64,000 bases of DNA from Caballeronia concitans (GTDB lineage: Bacteria > Pseudomonadota > Gammaproteobacteria > Burkholderiales > Burkholderiaceae): assembly GCF_001544615.1 (NCBI RefSeq), contig NZ_FCNV02000011.1, positions 62,001-126,000 on the forward strand, in the 5' to 3' direction. Made by a program: the position numbers and the translations under genes. Of the stretch, positions 28,420 through 37,269 are shown one piece after another (position 1 is the stretch's first letter; every line of letters starts with the position of its first letter). Under the pieces are notes generated by a model. It was not told where the DNA came from. It worked only from the letters and a program-made list of their open reading frames with translations, and ran no database searches.

Positions 28420-30042
28420 ATGAAACTGTATTCGCTGCGCGCCGCAAAGGGCGCGGGCTTGCCGCGGGCGACCAAGCGCGGACTATCCGTGAAGGCGTCG
28501 CTGCGTCTCGCGTTCGGGCTCGTGCTGGCCGGCACGCTCGTCATCGGCGCCATTTCGCTCACGCAGATCAGCCGTCTGAACGGCGCGACCGAATCCATCT
28601 ATACGCAGGGCTATGTCGCGAGCCGCGCGGCGGAGGAAACGCGCGGTTATCTGCTGCGCGCGAGCCGTTCGCAGAAGATGCTGCTGACGGCGTCGACCGC
28701 GAAGGAGCGTGACGAACTGGGCGATCAGATTGAAAGCGCGCTGACGGCGATCGGCAAGGAGCAGGCGCAGTTGTCGCAATACATCGATCACGCCGACACC
28801 GACGCGCTCGCGCAGCAAAAGCGCTTTTCCGCCGCGCTCGGCACGTGGAGCGGCAACCTTCGCACGTTCGTGAAGCTCGTGAAGGAGCAGCCGCTCGATC
28901 TTTCGCAGATGAACTGGCAGGTGGGCACGCAGGACGTGTCGCTGCTCGTCGAGACCGGCAAGCTGGAAAAGATGGTCGACGATCTCGTCACGCTGCGCGG
29001 CGCCGCTGCCAAGCGCACCATCGACGCGGCCGCGTTCATCTTCCATTCGTCGTTCGTGATGGTGCTCGCGCTGACGGCCGCGCTGTTCGTGCTGGCGATC
29101 GTCGTGAGCGAATGGATGGTGCGGCGTCTGTCCGGGCAACTGGGCGGCGAGCCCGGCTATGCGAAGGAGATTGCGAGCCGCATTGCGTCGGGCGATCTCT
29201 CGTATCCGATCACGCTCAAGCGTCGCGACGATGCGAGCATGCTTTACGCGCTGTCCGAGATGCAGTCGGGCTTGTCCGCGACTGTCGGCGATATCGCGGC
29301 GAGCGCGGAGGCGATCGCGTCGGCGTCGAGCGAGATTTCGACGGGCAACGTCGATCTGTCGCGCCGCACGGAAGAACAGGCCGTCGCGCTCGAGAAGACC
29401 GCGGCCAGCATGGAGCAGCTCACCTCGACGGTGCGCCAGAACGCCGACAACGCGATGCAGGCGACGACGCTTGCGCACAATGCATCGGAGATTGCGGAGA
29501 AGGGCGGCGCGGTGGTGAATCGCGTGGTGGAGACGATGCAGCGTATCGATGCGAGCGCGAAGAGCATTGGCGACATCATCGGCGTGATCGAGGGCATTGC
29601 GTTCCAGACGAACATTCTGGCGCTGAACGCGGCGGTGGAAGCGGCGCGCGCGGGTGAGCAGGGGCGCGGCTTCGCGGTGGTGGCGGGCGAGGTGCGGAGT
29701 CTGGCGCAGCGGTCGTCGTCGGCGGCGAAGGAGATCAAGACCTTGATCGATACGTCGGTTTCGCGTGTGTCGGATGGATCGACCTATGCGCAGGAAGCGG
29801 GCGCGACGATGGACGAAGTCGTGAGGGCGGTGCGCCGTGTGACGGACATCATGGGCGAGATATCGGCGGCATCGGCGGAGCAGAAGTCAGGCATCGAGGC
29901 GATCGGACATGCTGTTTCGCAGATGGATGCTGGGACTCAGCAGAACGCCGCTCTCGTCGAGGAAGCGGCGGCTGCCGCCCAGTCGCTCGATGATCAAGCG
30001 CGCGCGCTTAAGGCGCTTGTTGGCAAGTTTCATTTGGTCTAA
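28420..30042 (+). CDS. methyl-accepting chemotaxis protein
   Basis: A 540-residue chemoreceptor. A helix at about 28-50 and another at about 208-230 span the membrane and bound a four-helix-bundle type periplasmic sensor domain (about 50-205). A HAMP-like linker follows, then the signalling domain with hairpin tip '[23 protein letters not shown]' region near 388-410. No C-terminal CheR-docking pentapeptide is seen. Ligand unknown. No che or flagellar genes lie nearby. Confidence 0.93.
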   Translation: MKLYSLRAAKGAGLPRATKRGLSVKASLRLAFGLVLAGTLVIGAISLTQISRLNGATESIYTQGYVASRAAEETRGYLLRASRSQKMLLTASTAKERDELGDQIESALTAIGKEQAQLSQYIDHADTDALAQQKRFSAALGTWSGNLRTFVKLVKEQPLDLSQMNWQVGTQDVSLLVETGKLEKMVDDLVTLRGAAAKRTIDAAAFIFHSSFVMVLALTAALFVLAIVVSEWMVRRLSGQLGGEPGYAKEIASRIASGDLSYPITLKRRDDASMLYALSEMQSGLSATVGDIAASAEAIASASSEISTGNVDLSRRTEEQAVALEKTAASMEQLTSTVRQNADNAMQATTLAHNASEIAEKGGAVVNRVVETMQRIDASAKSIGDIIGVIEGIAFQTNILALNAAVEAARAGEQGRGFAVVAGEVRSLAQRSSSAAKEIKTLIDTSVSRVSDGSTYAQEAGATMDEVVRAVRRVTDIMGEISAASAEQKSGIEAIGHAVSQMDAGTQQNAALVEEAAAAAQSLDDQARALKALVGKFHLV

Positions 30043-30092
30043 GCGTTTTGCTTTTTTGCTTTTTGCGCGCGGCTCGGTTTCGGTGCTTATTT

Positions 30093-30305
30093 TCGTGTCG
30101 GTCTATTAGCACGCCCCTCCCCGGGGCGGGGGTTACTTTCTTTGCTGCTGCAAAGAAAGTAACCAAAGAAAGCAGCTTTCTTGGCCCAAAGCACTGACTG
30201 TGTGGTCACTCCGTAGAACCACGTTGGCACTCAGCTTGAATCAACCTTGAATCACCTTCCGCGCCCGCTGAGCGCCACCCCATGCGAGCCCCCGGGCTCG
30301 ACAAA
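30093..30305 (+). repeat. long inverted repeat, left arm (213 bp)
   Basis: This arm matches the reverse complement of 30496-30708 over its whole length with scattered differences. It contains a nested perfect hairpin: GGTTACTTTCTTTGC (30131-30145), loop TGCT, then its complement (30150-30164), and a CCCCTCCCCGGGGCGGGGG tract before it. No reading frame is preserved in the arms. Confidence 0.85.
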
Positions 30306-30495
30306 AACAGTGGGGCACCGCCCACTACTGGAATACACCCTCAACAAGAAACCAATGTCGTAGGCGGGGACGCGGCGCGCCCGCACCGCACCCGCGCCCA
30401 CGTTCGTCACGAGTCACTGGTCTTCCAGGGCCGTTGATTTGCCTTCGTGTGGTACGGGCTTTTTTAGCGGCTACAGCCGATGTGCGCGATCGGTG
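30306..30495. other. spacer between the inverted arms
   Basis: About 190 bases without a supported gene. A small stem AGTGGG-GCACCG-CCCACT lies at 30310-30327. The short open frames here have no ribosome site and no recognisable product. No transposase fragment is seen. Confidence 0.5.
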
Positions 30496-30708
30496 TTGTC
30501 GAGCCGTGGGGCTCGGAGGACGTGGGTGCTCAGTGGGCGTGGAAGGTGATCCAGGGCTGTGTCAAGCTGAGTGCCAACGTGGTTCTACGGAGTGCTCCGT
30601 GATTCAGAACAGCGGGCGAAAAAGCTGCTTTCTTTGGTTACTTTCTTTGCAGCAGCAAAGAAAGTGACCCCCGCCCCGGGGAGGGGCGAGCCAATAGACC
30701 GACGCGAA
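30496..30708 (-). repeat. long inverted repeat, right arm (213 bp)
   Basis: Imperfect inverted copy of 30093-30305. Its nested hairpin is GGTTACTTTCTTTGC (30636-30650), loop AGCA, and GCAAAGAAAGTGACC (30655-30669) with one changed base. Pyrimidine/purine-rich tracts with GCTTTTTTGC-like motifs lie outside both arms (30046-30062 and 30777-30802), hinting that the symmetry extends further. Confidence 0.85.
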
Positions 30709-30829
30709 GACAAGCTCACCGACAGTAAGCCCGCCGCGCCCAAGCGGCAAAAAAAGATCGTGTCGCGAACAGAAAGGCAAAAAAGCAGAAAGCCAAAAAA
30801 CAGCGAGGCGTCGAGCAAGAACCGACCGC

Positions 30830-32302
30830 TCAGATCAACTCGACTTCCTTCCAGTTCGCGCTAAGAAAAAAACGGCTGAGTTCCCGCGTAAGCTCGTTGA
30901 GCGCGCTCATTTCCTGCGGCGAAATCTTGTGCACGCGCTCACCGAGCGTCCAGTCGCCGTACACGAGCGCGACCGTCGTATCGTTCGATTTCACTGGCAG
31001 CAGCACGAAAGCCTGCGCTTCGCCAAGCGTCTCCTTGTACCAGCGCGGCAGACGCGCATCGATTCGCGCATCGTGTGCATTCTCGATGAAGATGCCCACC
31101 GGATTCGTGATCGCGAGATGAAACACGTCCGGCCGGAATTCGGCCGCAAAGTGCAGCGCCGGCAGCATCGCTTCGATGCCAGCCCCCAGCCCGAGCCGCG
31201 CCTGAAACTCGTTGTTGGCCTGCCGCACGAACACCACCGTGCGCGATAGCCCAAGCCCCGCAAGCACCGCCTCCGATGCCAGCGCAAGCACCGGCGCAAG
31301 CGCATTCTTCGACGGCAGCGAACGCAAATCCTCGAGGCTCGCGCCGATGCGCGCCTCCGCCGACACGCCCGCCCGCGCAATCGCGTCCGCATTCGCCTGC
31401 AACTCGACAATCTCGCGCATCACGCCGTCGCCGGTTTCTTCGTTGGCCAGCGCGAGACTCATCGCGGCAAGCGTTTCCGCATCCGCGTTGAGCGCGCCGC
31501 TATAGCGCTCCGCGATATCGACGAGCATCGATTCGCGACCGCCCGCCGCCACGTTCTGCGCGGTCAGCGCATCGGCGACTTCGGTCGAATAGTTGGTCAC
31601 GGCCTGCAGCCAGCGCACATGCTTCGGCACGGTTTCATCGGGCGGAGCAGTGGGATCGCTCGCGCGCATGCCCGCGCGGATCGTCTCCGGCAAACGCCAG
31701 CGGTCCGCCGCCTCGATGCCGATCTCCTCGAACGTCACGCCCAGCAACTCGGCGCACGCGTGGCTGTCGCTGGTATTCTCGGCCGCAGCCTTGCGCCGCA
31801 ATTGATCCCACTCGTGCTCGAGATAGAACGCGACGAGCAGCTTGCCGATCTGCCGCATCAGCGTGCAGACGACGGCTTCCTCCGCCGAGCGCAGATCGAT
31901 GCGCTCGGTGACCTGCCGCGCGACCGTGCCCGAGAGCAGCGTGCGGTTCAGTTCGAGCTTCGCGTCGATACGGCGCGGCGCGCTGTGATGAAAGTGATCG
32001 ACCAGCTTGAGCCCCACGACCAGATGGCCGACGGCGTCCATGCCGAGCACCATCAGCGCACGCGTGACGGTCGTGATGTTGCCGCCGAACGCCATGTACA
32101 TGGCCGAATTGGCGAGCCGCAGCACCTTCTGCGTGAGCCCGAAGTCCGACAGCACGACTTGCACGAGCGCCGTGAAGTCGAGGTCGTCATCGCTCATCGC
32201 GGACACGGTCGTGCGAAGCGCCTGCGAGAGCATCGGGAAATCCCCGCGCTCGCTCATGCGCCCCCACAACTTGTCCAGTAGTTCGGCCTTGGTGCGTGCC
32301 AT
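30830..32302 (-). CDS. HDOD domain protein with C-terminal GAF-like region
   Basis: A 490-residue cytoplasmic protein. Residues about 20-220 form an HDOD domain ('FPMLSQALRTTVSAM', 'LRLANSAMYMAFGGNITTV', 'AVVCTLMRQIGKLLVAFYLE'), a non-catalytic HD relative used in signalling. Residues about 320-470 alternate like a GAF sensor. Such proteins often act with c-di-GMP systems or chemotaxis; neighbours on both sides fit this. No catalytic HD pair is evident. Effector unknown. Confidence 0.85.
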   Translation of the reverse strand: MARTKAELLDKLWGRMSERGDFPMLSQALRTTVSAMSDDDLDFTALVQVVLSDFGLTQKVLRLANSAMYMAFGGNITTVTRALMVLGMDAVGHLVVGLKLVDHFHHSAPRRIDAKLELNRTLLSGTVARQVTERIDLRSAEEAVVCTLMRQIGKLLVAFYLEHEWDQLRRKAAAENTSDSHACAELLGVTFEEIGIEAADRWRLPETIRAGMRASDPTAPPDETVPKHVRWLQAVTNYSTEVADALTAQNVAAGGRESMLVDIAERYSGALNADAETLAAMSLALANEETGDGVMREIVELQANADAIARAGVSAEARIGASLEDLRSLPSKNALAPVLALASEAVLAGLGLSRTVVFVRQANNEFQARLGLGAGIEAMLPALHFAAEFRPDVFHLAITNPVGIFIENAHDARIDARLPRWYKETLGEAQAFVLLPVKSNDTTVALVYGDWTLGERVHKISPQEMSALNELTRELSRFFLSANWKEVELI

Positions 32303-32318
32303 GCTTAAAAAAACCTAT

Positions 32319-32330
32319 CGTTGCGCAACG
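32319..32330. promoter_or_regulatory. 12-bp palindrome upstream of the HDOD gene
   Basis: CGTTGCGCAACG is a perfect palindrome 17 bases before the HDOD gene's ATG on the minus strand. It may be an operator, but palindromes this short occur by chance in GC-rich DNA. Confidence 0.25.
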
Positions 32331-32445
32331 GCTGGGCCATTGCGGCAGTAGCCCGATCCATCCATTCGGCGTCCCATCCGCGCAAATACCGCGGCGTCGG
32401 ACGCACGGGGCGTGATCTTCGATTAGAACACGAACATTCACACTC

Positions 32446-34332
32446 TCATAATGTCTCGTGCAACAGCAGTGAGTTCGTTTGGAACGAGCGCGCCAGCTCG
32501 TCGGACGGCAGCGCGTGGCTGATGAGCCAGCCTTGCATGTGGTCGCAGCCGAGATCGGCGAGCAGATCGCGCTGCGCTTCCGTTTCGACGCCCTCGGCCA
32601 CGAGTTCCAGCCCGAGCGATTGCGCGAGTCCCACCACCGCGCCGACGATCGCGCGGTTGTTGCGCGACGTGATCAGGTTCTCGACGAAGCTCCGGTCGAT
32701 CTTCAGCTTCGACAGCGGAAAGCGCTGCAGATACGCGAGGCTCGAATAACCGGTGCCGAAGTCATCGACGGCAAAGCGAATGCCGAGCGAGCGCAGCGCT
32801 TCGAGCAGGCGCGTGGCTTCCTCGGGGTCCTGCATCAAGAGGCTTTCGGTGATCTCGAACACGAGCCGCCCGGCATCGATGCCCGTCAGCGCGATCGCTT
32901 CCTTCACCGCCGTGGTGAAACGCTTGTCGCGGAACTGCTGCGGCGACACGTTCACCGACACGTAATCCAGCCGGATGCCGACCGAATCCCACTGCACGAG
33001 CTGCATGCACGCGGCCTTCAACACCCAGTTGCCGAGATAGTTGATGAGCCCGATGGTCTCCGCGAGCGGAATGAACAGCGACGGCGGCACGAGCCCATGC
33101 ACCGGATGATTCCAGCGCATCAGCGCTTCCACGCCGACAACCGCGCCCGTGCGGATCTTCGTGATCGGCTGGAAGAAGAGCGAGAACTCGCCGTTGCGCA
33201 CGGCTTCGTAGAGATCGGCTTCGAGCTTCAGGCGCTCCGCGTCGGCGGGGTTGTCGTCGAGCGTATGGAACACGAGCGTGTTGCCGCCCGATGCCTTCGC
33301 CTGCGCGAGCGCCAGGTCGGCCATGCGCAAGAGGCTCGCCTGCACGCCCGGCTCGCCGGGCTTCTGCGTGGCCGCGTCATCGGGATACAGCGCCGGGTAC
33401 AACGCGACGCCCACGCTCGCCGACAAATGCGTGTGCTGCCCGCGATACCGGTAAGGCTGCGCGATCGCCGTCAGCAAGCGGCGGCCGAGACTCTCGGCGG
33501 CTTCCGCCGTGGCGCCGGCGGGCAGCAGCACGGCGAACTCGTCGCCGGCCATGCGCGCCACGCGCTCGCCGTGCGCGGCCGTGTGCTGGATGCGCCGCGC
33601 GGTCTCGCGCAACATGTCGTCGCCGGCGTCGTAGCCGAGCGCGCGATTGATGCGCTGGTAATCGTCGATGTCGAGCAGCACGAGCGCCGCCTGCGTGCGC
33701 GCGTGTTCCGCCTGCGCCTGTGCCGCGCCGATAGCGGCTTCGAGCGCGGTCGCGTTCTCGAGGCCCGTCAGCGGATCGTGATGCAGCGCATGCACGAGCG
33801 AGAACTCGCGCTCGCGCCAGCGCGACACGTCGAAGGCCGCGAGCGCGAAGCCCGGCGTGCCCTGATCGGCGGTGGCCATGATCCGCAGCTCGACGCAGAT
33901 TGGATACGTCAGCGACTTGACGAGGTTGAGCGTCGCCGATTCGAGCTTGCCGCTCGCGCGCGCCCGGGCGACGAGCGCGTTCAGCGCCTCGGCTTCCTCC
34001 GACGGCACGAGATCGTGCAGCGTCAGCATGTTCAGATAGTCGCGGTGATAGCCGATGAAATCGATGCTCGCATCCGACACGTACTGGAAGCGCAGCGCGT
34101 CGTCGACCTGCGCGAGGAAATCGACGGCGGCGAGCGTCGGCTCCAGTTCGGGCACGCGGGCAGGGCGCACGGCGACGGCCTTGGACGCGTCGTCGTCGGC
34201 GAGAGGCAACGCTTCGCGATCCGCGTGCTCGTCGTGATCATCGTGCGCGGGGCTGCCCCATGCGCGGCGCAGCGCATCGAGCGCGATGCGCCAGGGCGCG
34301 CGGCGGTAGACATCGGTCCGGTTCGCTTGCAT
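32446..34332 (-). CDS. PAS-GGDEF-EAL bifunctional c-di-GMP protein
   Basis: A 628-residue protein. A PAS-like sensor spans about 65-190, a GGDEF domain about 200-360 with 'RMAGDEFAVLLPAG' (AGDEF variant of the active site), and an EAL domain about 375-625 with 'GVEALMRWNHP', 'DDFGTGYSSLAYL' and 'ELVAEGVETEAQ', all catalytic residues present. It can probably both make and hydrolyse c-di-GMP, with net hydrolysis likely. No membrane helices. The ATG at 34332 is chosen; 153 upstream codons are in frame but Arg/Pro-rich and without homology. Confidence 0.9.
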   Translation of the reverse strand: MQANRTDVYRRAPWRIALDALRRAWGSPAHDDHDEHADREALPLADDDASKAVAVRPARVPELEPTLAAVDFLAQVDDALRFQYVSDASIDFIGYHRDYLNMLTLHDLVPSEEAEALNALVARARASGKLESATLNLVKSLTYPICVELRIMATADQGTPGFALAAFDVSRWREREFSLVHALHHDPLTGLENATALEAAIGAAQAQAEHARTQAALVLLDIDDYQRINRALGYDAGDDMLRETARRIQHTAAHGERVARMAGDEFAVLLPAGATAEAAESLGRRLLTAIAQPYRYRGQHTHLSASVGVALYPALYPDDAATQKPGEPGVQASLLRMADLALAQAKASGGNTLVFHTLDDNPADAERLKLEADLYEAVRNGEFSLFFQPITKIRTGAVVGVEALMRWNHPVHGLVPPSLFIPLAETIGLINYLGNWVLKAACMQLVQWDSVGIRLDYVSVNVSPQQFRDKRFTTAVKEAIALTGIDAGRLVFEITESLLMQDPEEATRLLEALRSLGIRFAVDDFGTGYSSLAYLQRFPLSKLKIDRSFVENLITSRNNRAIVGAVVGLAQSLGLELVAEGVETEAQRDLLADLGCDHMQGWLISHALPSDELARSFQTNSLLLHETL

Positions 34333-34808
34333 GGTCAGTTTGGGTTCTCGCTGCGGCACGCGCCGTCGTCGGGTCGATGCGGCATTGCGCATCGGACGCT
34401 CGCGGCGGCGCGGTCGCCGCTTCGGGCGGGTTCCGTGCGGGCCGTGCCGGAAACGGGCGCGGCACGTTCTATCAGGCGTGTTATCGGCGGCGCAGGGAAT
34501 TTCTTTAACCTTTCCCGCCGATGCCGTGCCGCCGCCCGCCGCGCGCGACGCATGTGTTACGGCCCGATTTCGGTTACAGTGGCGCGTTTTGGCGCGCCGG
34601 CCGGCTCGACCGCAGCCGCATCCGCCACAGCAGCCGCCGCCGGGCGGGCATAGCGCCCAAGCGCCGCCCGCTTCGAGAATCCGTCCTACCCGTTCCGCCT
34701 CATGATGCATGCCGTCACACAGCAGGACCGCGCATGTCGACAACGACGCACGACGCTCGCCGTGCCATGCATCGCGCAAACCTTTGCGCACGCGCGAGGC
34801 GCGACCGA
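34333..34808. other. 476-base divergent gap between two c-di-GMP genes
   Basis: No gene supported here. An imperfect inverted repeat lies at about 34482-34531: ATCGGC and GGGAA on the left pair with TTCCC and GCCGAT on the right, with a 6-base bulge. In-frame ATGs at 34734 and 34809 could start the rightward gene. No convincing -35/-10 pair was found on either strand. Confidence 0.35.
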
Positions 34809-36122
34809 ATGCCGCAAACCTGCTTCCAGTCCGTTTCCGTCATGGCCGATTCATCCTTAAGGCGCTCGCCGCGCCCCATTCACGAGGCGCGCGTCTATGT
34901 CGGACGCCAGCCGATTCTCGATGGCGCCGGCGCGCTCGCCGCCTACGAACTGCTCTTTCGCGACAGCCCCGACAATCGGGCGCGCGTCCACGACGACCTC
35001 CAGGCGACCGCGCATGTCGTCGCGCGCACGGTGGGCGAGCTGGGCGTGTCGGCGGTGCTCGGGCTGCACCCCGGCTACGTGAACATGAACCGCGAGCTGC
35101 TCTTCGACGACATCGTGCATCTGATGCATCCCGAGCGCTTCGTGCTGGAACTGCTGGAAAGCATCGTGTTCGACGACGCGCTCTTCAAGCGATGCGCGCA
35201 GTTGCGCCGCCAGGGCTTTCGCTTCGCGCTCGACGACATCACGCGCATCGACGATACGCTGCTCGGCGCGCTGCCGTCGGCGGATATCGTGAAGGTGGAT
35301 GTGCTCGCGGCCGAGCGCGGCCAGTTGCCCGAAATCGCGTCGCTCGCGAAGAAGCACGGCAAGCTGCTCGTCGCGGAGAAGGTCGAGACGCACGAGGATT
35401 TCATCGCGGCGCGCGAGCTTGGCTTCGATCTCTTTCAGGGCTATTTCTTCGCGCGGCCGCAGGTGCTCTCGGCGCGTCGCGCGAGTCCGGCGCGCGGCAC
35501 GCTGCTGCGGCTGCTCGCGGTGCTCGGATCCGAACCCGGCATGCGGGAACTCGAAACCGAACTCAAGCGCAATCCGGACATCGTGCTGCAACTCATGCGC
35601 CTCGCCAATTCGAGCGCGCATGCACGCGGTCGGCGCGTGGCGTCGCTGCGCGACGCGGTGGCCGCCGCCGGCACGCGCCAGCTGATGCGCTGGACGCAAC
35701 TGCTGCTCTACGCGGACGGCAGCGGCCTGCCGTGGCGCTCGGACCCGCTCCTGCAACTCGTCGGCGCGCGGGCGCGCTTCATGGAACTGGCGGCGAACGT
35801 GCTGCGTCCATTGGACGAAGCCTTCGCCGATGCCGCGTTCATGACCGGCGTGTTTTCGCTCGTGCACGTGGTGCTCGACATGCAGCCCGCGGAAATTGTC
35901 GATAAGCTGCACCTGGCGGCGGACATCCGCTCGGCGATCCTGAGCGGCGAGGGCGCGCTCGGCGCGCTGCTCGGCATCGCGCAGGCAGCCGAACGCGGCG
36001 ATGCGGCCGCCATCGACGCGTGCCGGCTCGCTCAGCCCGCGCTCGGCGCGCTCACGCCCGCGCTGCTCGCGAAGCTTCAGGTGGAGGCGGCGGCGTGGTT
36101 CGCGGAGCAGCCGCTCGATTGA
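34809..36122 (+). CDS. EAL/HDOD domain signalling protein (YuxH/CdgJ-like)
   Basis: A 437-residue protein with an N-terminal EAL-type domain (about 30-230) and a C-terminal HDOD domain (about 235-420). The EAL catalytic motifs are degenerate: 'AYELLFRD' replaces EAL-R and 'ALDDITRIDD' replaces DDFGTG, so it likely binds or signals without hydrolysing c-di-GMP. 'LLVAEKVETHEDF' and 'LFQGYFFARP' confirm the fold. Start uncertain: 34734 (AGGA), 34809 (GAGG, chosen) or 34842. Divergent from the GGDEF-EAL gene. Confidence 0.85.
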   Translation: MPQTCFQSVSVMADSSLRRSPRPIHEARVYVGRQPILDGAGALAAYELLFRDSPDNRARVHDDLQATAHVVARTVGELGVSAVLGLHPGYVNMNRELLFDDIVHLMHPERFVLELLESIVFDDALFKRCAQLRRQGFRFALDDITRIDDTLLGALPSADIVKVDVLAAERGQLPEIASLAKKHGKLLVAEKVETHEDFIAARELGFDLFQGYFFARPQVLSARRASPARGTLLRLLAVLGSEPGMRELETELKRNPDIVLQLMRLANSSAHARGRRVASLRDAVAAAGTRQLMRWTQLLLYADGSGLPWRSDPLLQLVGARARFMELAANVLRPLDEAFADAAFMTGVFSLVHVVLDMQPAEIVDKLHLAADIRSAILSGEGALGALLGIAQAAERGDAAAIDACRLAQPALGALTPALLAKLQVEAAAWFAEQPLD

Positions 36123-36170
36123 ATCGCGCGCGTTCCGCGCGTTCCATCAACGTCACGGTGAGGCATGCAC

Positions 36171-36740
36171 ATGAAGAAGAGGATTGCGGGAACGGTAGCC
36201 GGACTGGCAGCGGCGGTTGCGTGTCTCGTCGCGGCGTATCCGCTGACGGCGGGCGCGACGCTCAAGCCGGGCGATGCCGCGCCGGACTTCGTCGCGCAGG
36301 CGTCGCTGGGCGGCAACGTCTACGATTACTCGCTCGCCGATGCGCTCAAGAAAGGCCCCGTCGTGCTGTACTTCTATCCGGCGGCGTTCACGAAGGGCTG
36401 CACGATCGAGGCGCATGAGTTCGCCGAAGCGGTCGATCAGTACAAGGCCGAGGGCGCGACGGTGATCGGCGTGTCGCATGACGACATCGACACGCTCAAG
36501 CGCTTTTCCGTGAGCGAATGCCGCAGCAAGTTCCCCGTCGCCGCCGACGCCGATTCGAAGATCATCCGCTCCTACGACGCCTCCCTGCCGATGAAAAGCT
36601 CGATGGCCAATCGCGTGTCGTATGTGATCGCGCCGGACGGCAAGGTCATCTACGAATACACGAGCCTCTCGCCGGACAAGCATGTCGCGAACACGCTGCA
36701 GGCCGTGCGCGACTGGAACGCGAAGCACAAGGCGCAGTGA
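36171..36740 (+). CDS. exported peroxiredoxin (AhpC/TSA, Bcp-like)
   Basis: A 189-residue thiol peroxidase with an N-terminal signal peptide (Lys-rich start, hydrophobic 7-25, cleavage near 'TAGA'). 'FYPAAFTKGCTIEAHEF' carries the peroxidatic Cys77; a second Cys117 in 'SVSECRSK' could be the resolving one. Bcp proteins are normally cytoplasmic, so export to the periplasm is noteworthy. GGTGAGG seven bases before the ATG at 36171 sets the start over the ATG at 36165. It likely removes peroxides in the envelope. Confidence 0.88.
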   Translation: MKKRIAGTVAGLAAAVACLVAAYPLTAGATLKPGDAAPDFVAQASLGGNVYDYSLADALKKGPVVLYFYPAAFTKGCTIEAHEFAEAVDQYKAEGATVIGVSHDDIDTLKRFSVSECRSKFPVAADADSKIIRSYDASLPMKSSMANRVSYVIAPDGKVIYEYTSLSPDKHVANTLQAVRDWNAKHKAQ

Positions 36741-36776
36741 CGGCTGCGCCGCGCGCGAACGGATAGGAAACACGCA

Positions 36777-37256
36777 ATGCCCATCGTCCTTGCTCTCATT
36801 GCGCTCATCGCGCTGATCTATGGCGCGGTGCGGTCGTTCAACGCCATCGACGCGCGCTTCGGACTGGGCGTGGCGGTCGGCGTCGCGGCGGTCGTGTTGG
36901 CCGCGATCGCGGCGGGCATCGCGTACTGGCTCGCGCGGCGTCGCGAAGTCGCGCCGAATCTGCCGCGCGTCAAAGGCGACGAAGGCGCCGGCTGGACGCA
37001 CGAACTCGCGCGCGACTGGGGCGGCGTGCGGCTCGCGGCGGGCAAGCGGCTGCTCGACGTGCGCGTGGGTGATGCGCGCGGCCATTACATCTTCGCGGAC
37101 CTGCGCGGCGCGCGCATCGACGAAAGCGGCGGTTCGCACGTGCTGCTCGATGTCGCCGATCCCGCGCACGGCCAATGGCGTCTGCCGATGCAGAATCGCG
37201 CCGAGGCGCGGCAATGGGCGCGCATCCTGTCGCTCGCGGTGGCGCAGAAGCTCTGA
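36777..37256 (+). CDS. membrane-anchored unknown protein
   Basis: A 159-residue protein with two hydrophobic segments at about 2-16 and 28-50, followed by a soluble domain with 'DWGGVRLAAGKRLLDVRVGDARGH' type strands and a C-terminal helix 'NRAEARQWARILSLAVAQ'. The domain order resembles small proteins with a PH-like soluble part, but I do not recognise a family. It follows the peroxiredoxin gene by 36 bases and converges on cydB, 13 bases away. Function unknown. Confidence 0.7.
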   Translation: MPIVLALIALIALIYGAVRSFNAIDARFGLGVAVGVAAVVLAAIAAGIAYWLARRREVAPNLPRVKGDEGAGWTHELARDWGGVRLAAGKRLLDVRVGDARGHYIFADLRGARIDESGGSHVLLDVADPAHGQWRLPMQNRAEARQWARILSLAVAQKL

Positions 37257-37269
37257 TCGAGAAGCCGCG

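Noticed and set aside
30434-30864. Short open frames inside the inverted-repeat element
   Set aside because: No ribosome sites, low complexity and they span the repeat arms; not supported as genes.
32479-34653. A 724-codon plus-strand frame across the GGDEF-EAL gene
   Set aside because: Antisense shadow; the minus-strand protein has all GGDEF and EAL motifs.
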